Assembly (NCBI RefSeq): GCF_000264905.1
Contig: NW_006763147.1
Coordinates: forward strand, 284,272 to 348,271
Source of the DNA: Stereum hirsutum FP-91666 SS1
Taxonomy: Eukaryota > Basidiomycota > Agaricomycetes > Russulales > Stereaceae
Direction of reading: 5' to 3'
DNA: 64,000 nucleotides
Part shown: positions 57,692-64,000 of the stretch, one piece after another
Layout of the letters: each line of letters starts with the position of its first letter
How positions within the stretch are numbered: the stretch's first letter is position 1
The notes under the pieces: generated by a model
Seen by the model: only the letters and a program-made list of their open reading frames with translations
Told to the model about the DNA's origin: nothing
Database searches by the model: none
Made by a program: the position numbers and the translations under genes

Positions 57692-59365
57692 ATGACATCC
57701 TCAGTCTCGAATCCCTTCGTTCAAGCAGAGCTGGACCTGCTGCACGAGACCTTAGATATCGAGTTGACAACGCGCTATATTATTGGTATCTTCGTTCTTC
57801 TTCCCGTTTTTGCAGACCTGAACTAATGAATGTATTTCATCCCATTTTCCATACAGTTTTTTCCGCTGTGCTGATGCTGTACGACCATATCCTCACCTTT
57901 CCTGAAGAGGTTGGATATGCTTGGCAAGCTCCGTCCTCGTTCATCCGCAACGGCTTTCTTTTCAACAAGTATATGACCGTCGGTTGCATCCTGATCATTC
58001 TCCACCGTCAGTTTTATATCTTCTATACGACTGTCTGACGGCTATTGCTCATCGTGTTCGTCTTTTAGTTACGGACGGATTTGACAACGAAGGGTTCTCA
58101 ACCACCGTAAGTAGTTACTTACTATGCACTTGTACTCTATGTTCCCAGACGTGCCACCTGTACCCACATTGGCCTCATCAAACAGGTGTGAGTACTTCTA
58201 TCTCTTAAATTGTCTTGCAACCTTTTGGTATGCTCATATTTTTGTGTTTATTGTTCCGCACACGCAGATGCAAGGGGTTGATCGGAACAATCTTCTCTCT
58301 TTCTGTGTATTCTATCGGGTTTGGTCACCTCTTCGCACTCCTTCGGGTGGCGGTCATATGGGACAGGCATCCTGTGAGTCCCGTTTCTTCTCTTCGTGGT
58401 TCAAGTGACCCATCTCATTTTACCACAGACTATTCTTCGAACTCTGTTGGTATTTTTCACCTCTACACTGGTCACGGAGATAGTACTTGTCATTATCACC
58501 ATGGCAGAGCTCACTGGTGAGTGTCATATCTGACGCACCCGAATCATGCTGCATCCCGATATGCATGACTCGGTCATTGTTCTGTCATCATCTGAAATAT
58601 TTCAGTCGACGTCCAATGGTCTTCAGCCGTCAACACATGTTACGCCACACGAGCACCACCCCTCTTTGTGGTGTTATGGGCTGTTCCGGTAGGTGATATC
58701 CTCGGTTTTCCCGTTCACTACTATTTCTTTATTGGTCAGTTGATTATGACTCTTATTGATTTGGCCTCTTGTAGATACCGTTTGGGATTATCATCCTCTG
58801 TCTAACCATATACAGCTCCCCTTCGAGACCTCGCGCGGAGCAAGTACATCTCAGACAGGCCCTGCACCGTGACGGAGCACTATTTTTCCTGGTGAGCTCA
58901 AAACTGCTGCATCTGTTTACATCCCACTCATAATTAAACTGCCCGCATTACGATTGCGTGTTATCTACTAGATTCTTTTTGGCCTGGAGCTTCTGAACTT
59001 TTGCTGCTTCGTCTCGTTCAACGACCCAAGGAAGATTATGATGGTCCCGCCGTAAGTACATTCAATTCATCTTCGAAGCTCGTCCCTGAGAACCTGTGGC
59101 TACCGCTGACTATCACCTTGCTCCGTATATGTGTACTAGGCTCGTATGGGCAATGGCCACGTTGACTCTAAACCGATTTCTGCTGCATATCCGATCCGTT
59201 GAGTCCAGGAGTGGTAGCTTCTCGGATGAGAACGACTCTTACGACCAGATCCCGCATGAGGGCTCGCATGACACTGGTGGCGATACGCTGGCAGGTCCAG
59301 ACCATACCGAGTTGACTTTGCGTCCGACCAGTGCTAGCGAGTCGATGCTACAAAACGTTCCGTGA
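57692..59365 (+). CDS. DUF6533-type multi-pass membrane protein
   Basis: About eight short exons splice to a protein with several TM segments. It opens MTSSVSNPFVQAELDLLHET with DIELTTRYII, then VFSAVLMLYDHILTFPEEVG, YAWQAPSSFIRNGFLFNKYM and TVGCILIILH. Later exons give CKGLIGTIFSLSVYSIGFGH and LFALLRVAVIWDRHP, TILRTLLVFFTSTLVTEIVL, ATRAPPLFVVLWAVP, IPFGIIILCLTIYSSPSRPR, ILFGLELLNFCCFVSFNDPR and LVWAMATLTLNRFLLHIRSV. The tail is acidic and ends SESMLQNVP at 59365. The LYDH-LTF-EEV and LRV-ALWDR motifs are those of DUF6533, a family abundant in Agaricomycetes. The function is unknown. The third and fourth exon joins (58060-58190) are the least certain. Confidence 0.82.
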
Positions 59366-60077
59366 TGATTTATGACAATACAATCCGATGGTCCGAGATT
59401 TTTGATGATGAGCAGCCAATCCGTGCTACACATGGAGCGGTCAATGAGTGTACATAGCCAGCCAGCTGGTATCAGAGGCCCTGACTGCCGATATCCTCTA
59501 CACAGCGAAATCTACGAAAGATGCTACTTCCCCGGGTTTCAAGTGGGGTAGCCTGATAATTGTGAGTTTTTCCATTTCATGCAATCGTGACAACATGACT
59601 ACACTGATTTATATCGATCCATCGAATAACGAGGGCTCAGGTCTTATGTTTTCCTCGACATGCCTCATTCCTGCGGAAGGCTCTCTAGCATTTCGAAGGG
59701 CACGAACTCTGGTCTTTTTGTGTACGTTTCACAGCCTTACGTCGCAGACTTTGTCCTCCCTTTTGGTAACTGCATTGATGCACGACAGTTGAAGGGATGC
59801 GTCTCGTGAGATACTCCATTGACATGCACACCCAAGAAGCTTTCCCGACGCTTCTTTCGCAATGCACAGCCCTAAGGGCCACCAATACTACAGCTTTGGC
59901 CGCATTCCTGAGTGCCCGGTATCCATTTGAGTGGGCCCTTCACCGGAGAGTTGTGACATGGGTTTTCACTTTTATTCCAACTTGCGGTCCTCCCTTGCAG
60001 AATCGTTCAAATATCAAGATGTTTCCCTGCCAGTGACATATCGACCATCTAAATACCCCGTCCTAGTATCTGAACCG
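59366..60077. other. Intergenic; weak membrane-protein-like fragment
   Basis: Between 59456 and 59560 a forward frame reads SQLVSEALTADILYTAKSTK, loosely like the LVSD-LI-A-L block of DUF6534 proteins. Nothing downstream continues the similarity. It may be a relic or chance. Confidence 0.25.
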
Positions 60078-61422
60078 ATGTCTGACTCGAAGTCGACTTA
60101 CGTCGTATACACAGATAAAGTACGTGCATCAAATTTGCGACGATTTACGCTGGTGCCAGCTGCTTACGGGTCTCACAGCACCTCCCTTCTGAATGGGAAA
60201 GGTCAGTGTATACTCTTTGCCTCGTCTTTGGCGTCATTTCGGAGCTGTTCACTTATGCATGAATTGGTTAGACTGGATGAGATGCATAAAGCGGTCGCCA
60301 CTTACATTGGACCCAGTGTCTCCTTCTGACCTCTAGGCTCACCTCGAAAGATACTCGAGATTGGGTACAGACCTACATCCTTATCTTGCCGCTCATACTT
60401 AATGCCTTTCTTTCTTTTCTCAGTGCAGGATCTGGCGCATGGTGAGCTTGGTTTTGACTCACGCCCATCGAAGGTCTGACCAGTTCCGTATACAGGTCCA
60501 TCCAAGCTGCTCAGGAGTTTCCTGACGCTGAGATAACCGCAATTGATATATCGCCTCTCCCTGATCGGTGAAGCCCTTTGCGGTTCTCCCTAAACTCTTG
60601 ACTTATCTCCCTGGCTGACGTCTGTATGTCAACGGTCGTTAGCCCTCTTCCGTCCAACGTCAAGTACCAGACCCTAGATATCTCTCAGCCCATCCCCTTC
60701 GAGCCCGAAACCTTCGATCTCATTCATGTCCGTTTCGTCTTCCTCCACGTAAGTCATATTTTCAACCGGCTAATCGCCTTATCTGACAGTCTATCATATG
60801 GTCTGACTACGTGTTTCTGGCCCTAGCTTCACAAGGAGAAAAGCATGTCCGAGATATACCCGCGCGTCACCTCTCTCCTCGCGCCCAACGGGATCCTTCT
60901 TGTCGAGGATGTCGACATTGTCGGAGATCTAGATGAGCTTACACCAGGGATGCAGCGTTGCATGCACAACTTCCATAAATACATGATTTCGAATGGCCAG
61001 GATCCAGCGATTGCAAGGTATATCGCAGGCAACATGATCGATTTGGGGGTATATGATAAAATGAGGGTGGATAATTGCGAGCTTCCGTTGAATCCCAGCC
61101 CGGAGACTGGTAAGAACATTGCTTGGTTCAGTGGGAAAATGCCCTGCTTCAACGTAGTATCGTTCTTACTGATGATTCTTTCCGTCTGCATGCGATGGGT
61201 TCGATGTCCGTAGCGGAAGAGATCGCAAACATTGGCCGCGCGCTCTGTAGGTCGTACACGGAAGCCGTCAGGATCGGGCAGGAGACGGCGATAGACAGAG
61301 GAAGCTATGATAATGAGGCGCGTCAAGGGTGGTTGGATGATGTTGAATCGAGCGGATGGAAATATTCCTTCAGGTTTTATGCCATGTGGGCCCGGAAGCA
61401 ACACTCTTTGAAGAGTCTGTGA
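60078..61422 (+). CDS. Class I SAM-dependent methyltransferase
   Basis: Exons join to MSDSKSTYVVYTDKVRASNL, then QLDEMHKAVATYIGPSSPRK. Motif I, formed across an intron, is ILEIGAGSGAW, with SIQAAQEFPDAEITAIDISP. Motif II and beyond are NVKYQTLDISQPIPFEPETF and DLIHVRFVFLH, then SLLAPNGILLVEDVDIVG. The last part includes EEIANIGRALCRSYTEAVRI and ends MWARKQHSLKSL at 61422. This is the common fungal class I methyltransferase layout, often linked to secondary metabolism. The acceptor is unknown. The intron after PSPET (61112 to about 61214) is inferred; reading through would stop at once in other frames. Confidence 0.85.
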
Positions 61423-61699
61423 ATGGCCTTCTATCGTTCTTGCGCTTCATGGTATCATCGCGTACACGCTTTCCTATTTTTCATCGAGCTACCTTCTACG
61501 CAGGGTTATGTTTCGAGTTGAGGCGGGACATCCTGTTCGCAAATGTTGTGCCCTTGATCTGAATCTGCTAATACTGTCACTTCGGGCTCTTCAATGGATC
61601 AAACTTTGCTTGTTCGACGTCCTATCCTCCCAACCAGCAGGCCATCGATAGAGTACTCAAAAAACTTCATACAGCCTCCATTCGCAGCCTTTCTAGAAT

Positions 61700-64000
61700 T
61701 TAAAACTCGCCCGTGGGTATTTCTGCCGGGGCGAAGTCGACAATTTCGAAGGGTGCTCTCAACAAGGGCGTGCCAGGCATCGTTGGGAAAAAGACGAAGT
61801 CCTCCCCAAGGATAGCATCCGAGATTTCGTGTCTGGAGGTCCAAAATCAGATCCATAATCACAATGAATAGAGAGGGAAGTGAGCATACCTTTCGTCCAG
61901 GTGTCTCAGCAATTCATCGTACGTCCATGCTATATCTGACAAAGAACGTTCCGTAGTCGTGCATACTGAAGACACGGGCCCCTGGTTGCAGTACTGACAA
62001 TACCAGTGTGCAGTCTTGGCAAGGTCCGAAGACGCGATCGGTTGTTCCCTCCGTTTGACAGCCTCCATCTCTCCCGAATCGAGCAGCCGCCAACGAGGAG
62101 TACCATGGTCTACTACATCAGCCGTAGACGCGGAATGCTCGACCTAACCCACGATACAAAAGTAAGTGAATGAATATAAACAGTGTACCAACAAGCCCTT
62201 ATGCCAAATATATGAACCTACCCCAGTCCTCCATGTATGAGCCTTGACTCCACTCCAGGAACCACCGTTCGCGTTGTGGCAGCTTAAACAAACGAATCGT
62301 TTGTCCAGCTTATCCATCGTGATAGCCCTCGTATCCAACGACACATTCAAAATCTCACACATCTTCTTCCCAGCCGCCGACCCACGCGAGGAGAACTCAA
62401 GAGTGATATCCTCTTTCCACGCGTGACACGCGTCTTGCGCAATCAAGACCCGTCCTCCTTCCTTAGTCTTGAACACTGCAATCGCGAGCGTCAGAGAACC
62501 CAAGAACCGATCCATACCGCTAACATCTTGCCAAGGACGAAGATGTCCGAATCCATCGTATCGGGAGATAGGTGAGGGGTTCATCTCTCTAATGGTTGCT
62601 CGGCGCCGGCACTCATCCGGAAGCATTGCATTGTGCAGGCCGCGTTTGTGCTCGACCCATCTTGCCACTGCATCAGAAAGGAACCAGCTATGTCCGTGCA
62701 CCCTTGCCTTTGCGTTTTTCGCAAGAAGGTTGACGAAATCTGAAGTCTGAACAAAGACTTCGGCCGAAGGCAAGTAATACCACTCGGATGGCCGGAACAA
62801 AAGGAGGTACGTGCGTTCATATGCTGGTTTGGCTTCTGTGATGCTGCGGGCTCGGTCCATGCGTTGTTCTTCCTCTAGAATTAGGCGAGCCTTTCTAGCT
62901 TCCGTAAGGTAAACCACAAGCCTCGGACGGATATCGACCCATTCTGGAGGAAGGATATCATTCGGTTTTTGTGCCATGTTAGCTAATGTTGTGTGGTGGT
63001 GAAGAGCACCTACCGTCGTCAGTTAAAGGTCTCCTCAATTCGACATCGGCTAGATTGTGGAATTGTGGGGTGTTCATGTCTATAGAAGAAAAGCCTTCTT
63101 CGGTCATGAGGTTCTTGATACTGTAGCTGCGTAAGTCTTTCCAAAGCTTCGTCAACCGCAAGAAGAAAACTTACGCTTCGCATCTCTTCTTCATCACCTC
63201 TTCCTGATTTGCCTGGTATGCGATATACCATTCCTGCATACGCCTAGTCATCTTCAGAAAGGTCAGTGACCGGCACTTCAGTTCTTCGTGGCACCAAAGA
63301 CTAGAGAATTCGCATAATAAGACTGACCTCGCCAAGCGGTCTCACGGACTTTCGTCTTTCTCTCAGGAACTGCTGCAGTACACGCTCAGAACCCCTCTTT
63401 CCTACTACAATGGCGTCTGCATATCGCGAGACGAGTTGGACGGTGTCGTCCACGTCTGGACGCCAGTACTTGATCCTTACGATCTCGTCTGTTTTTACGA
63501 TATTTCGGTCAGTTAGAAGCGGCCCTATAAAGGTGAAGCAAACTCACAAGCGCCGACCACTTCCATCGATGGTGATAATTCAAAGGCGGTGTCGTCAATA
63601 TATCGGTGTGCAAGCTTATAGTCGGTCGCCGTGACCAGGCTGGAGCAGAAAAGGATTTAAATATATGTGCATGAGCGAGTTGGCATGAATATGATAGCGG
63701 CAAGCTGACTGACAATTTCTTCTCACAGCCAGAGCAGAGCCGGCGCTTGAACGCCCAATAAGGTTTCGTGTCTTCGGATCTTCCACATTCCTATCCATTC
63801 CAGAGCGTATCGTCAGGCTGCTGTCAGCCAAGTGATCAAAATGAAGATAGATCCTCACAAAACAGAAGTGGTCGAACGCCAACGAGGCCCACAGAGGCTC
63901 AGAAACGCCGATAGGCGGACTTTCGATGGGCGATGGTTCGACATTCTGCCTCGCGCTCTTCCAAACAGTGATGCTCGAACGAGACAGTAGAGCATCTCGC
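61700..64000 (-). CDS. F-box / Cys-module protein, paralog E (5' end outside the window)
   Basis: The window edge cuts the F-box. The first readable residues are RDALLSRSSITVWKSARQNV. The Cys motif CGRSEDTKPYWAFKRRLCSG with CEKKLS follows, then a linker RYADAIVVGKRGSERVLQQF, then EWVDIRPRLVVYLTEARKAR and FRPSEWYYLPSAEVFVQTSD. Module 1 is FVCLSCHNANGGSW...HTWRT; module 2 is WYCQYC...WTYDELLRHLDERHEI. The C-terminus, after an intron, reads SDAILGEDFVFFPTMPG...PAEIPTGEF, stop at 61700. The DFVFF ending and the linker place it with paralog B. No internal break was seen. N-terminus, start and promoter are not in the window. Confidence 0.8.

Noticed and set aside
1..64000. CRISPR arrays, bacterial operons, ribosome-binding sites and riboswitches
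   Set aside because: All genes have spliceosomal introns and fungal families; no regularly spaced direct repeats or prokaryotic signals were seen.

Overview
The window is nuclear DNA of a filamentous basidiomycete, most likely a mushroom-forming Agaricomycete. Genes are broken by many short GT-AG introns of about 50-90 nt. Several families are typical of that class: a FunK1 protein kinase, a DUF6533 membrane protein, and an expanded F-box family. I assigned functions by reading translations and splicing exons by eye. No homology search was run, so exon edges are approximate unless stated.

Layout. 1-4.5 kb: a short minisatellite, then a many-exon GH27 alpha-galactosidase (-). 4.5-6.5 kb: amidase copy 1 (-). 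7.3-10.6 kb: a kinesin-7-like motor (-). 10.7-11.1 kb: a non-autonomous inverted-repeat element. 11.6-13.3 kb: a PfkB/Mak32-like protein (+). 15.35-20.46 kb: a CPA1 Na+/H+ antiporter (+) with a 1.78-kb intron that carries a small inverted-repeat element. 21.1-22.2 kb: KIN17 (-). 23.45-26.25 kb: F-box/Cys-module paralog A (+). 27.0-27.83 kb: two MITE-like elements back to back. 28.4-29.5 kb: a LURP-one-related protein (-). 30.5-31.6 kb: an NmrA-like oxidoreductase (-). 32.2-34.05 kb: amidase copy 2 (-). 34.6-36.0 kb: Dsc3 (-). 36.4-39.1 kb: a FunK1 kinase (-). 39.6-42.4 kb: F-box paralog B (-). 43.85-45.3 kb: a conserved-looking single-TM protein (+). 46.0-49.0 and 49.4-52.7 kb: tandem F-box paralogs C and D (-). 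53.36-54.43 kb: a BTB protein (+). 55.1-56.2 kb: a 6PGDH-like dehydrogenase (-). 57.7-59.4 kb: a DUF6533 protein (+). 60.1-61.4 kb: a methyltransferase (+). 61.7-64.0 kb: F-box paralog E (-), whose 5' end lies outside the window.

The most striking content is the set of five F-box paralogs. All share one architecture: a charged N-terminus, an F-box, a Cys motif next to the F-box, a long helical middle, and two C-terminal C-x2-C...H modules. C and D also share promoter blocks, and D alone has a third C-terminal C-x2-C...H-x4-H module. The BTB protein and Dsc3 are further ubiquitin-system proteins here; whether any of these work together is inference only. The rest is ordinary housekeeping, transport and secondary metabolism, plus small non-coding mobile elements.
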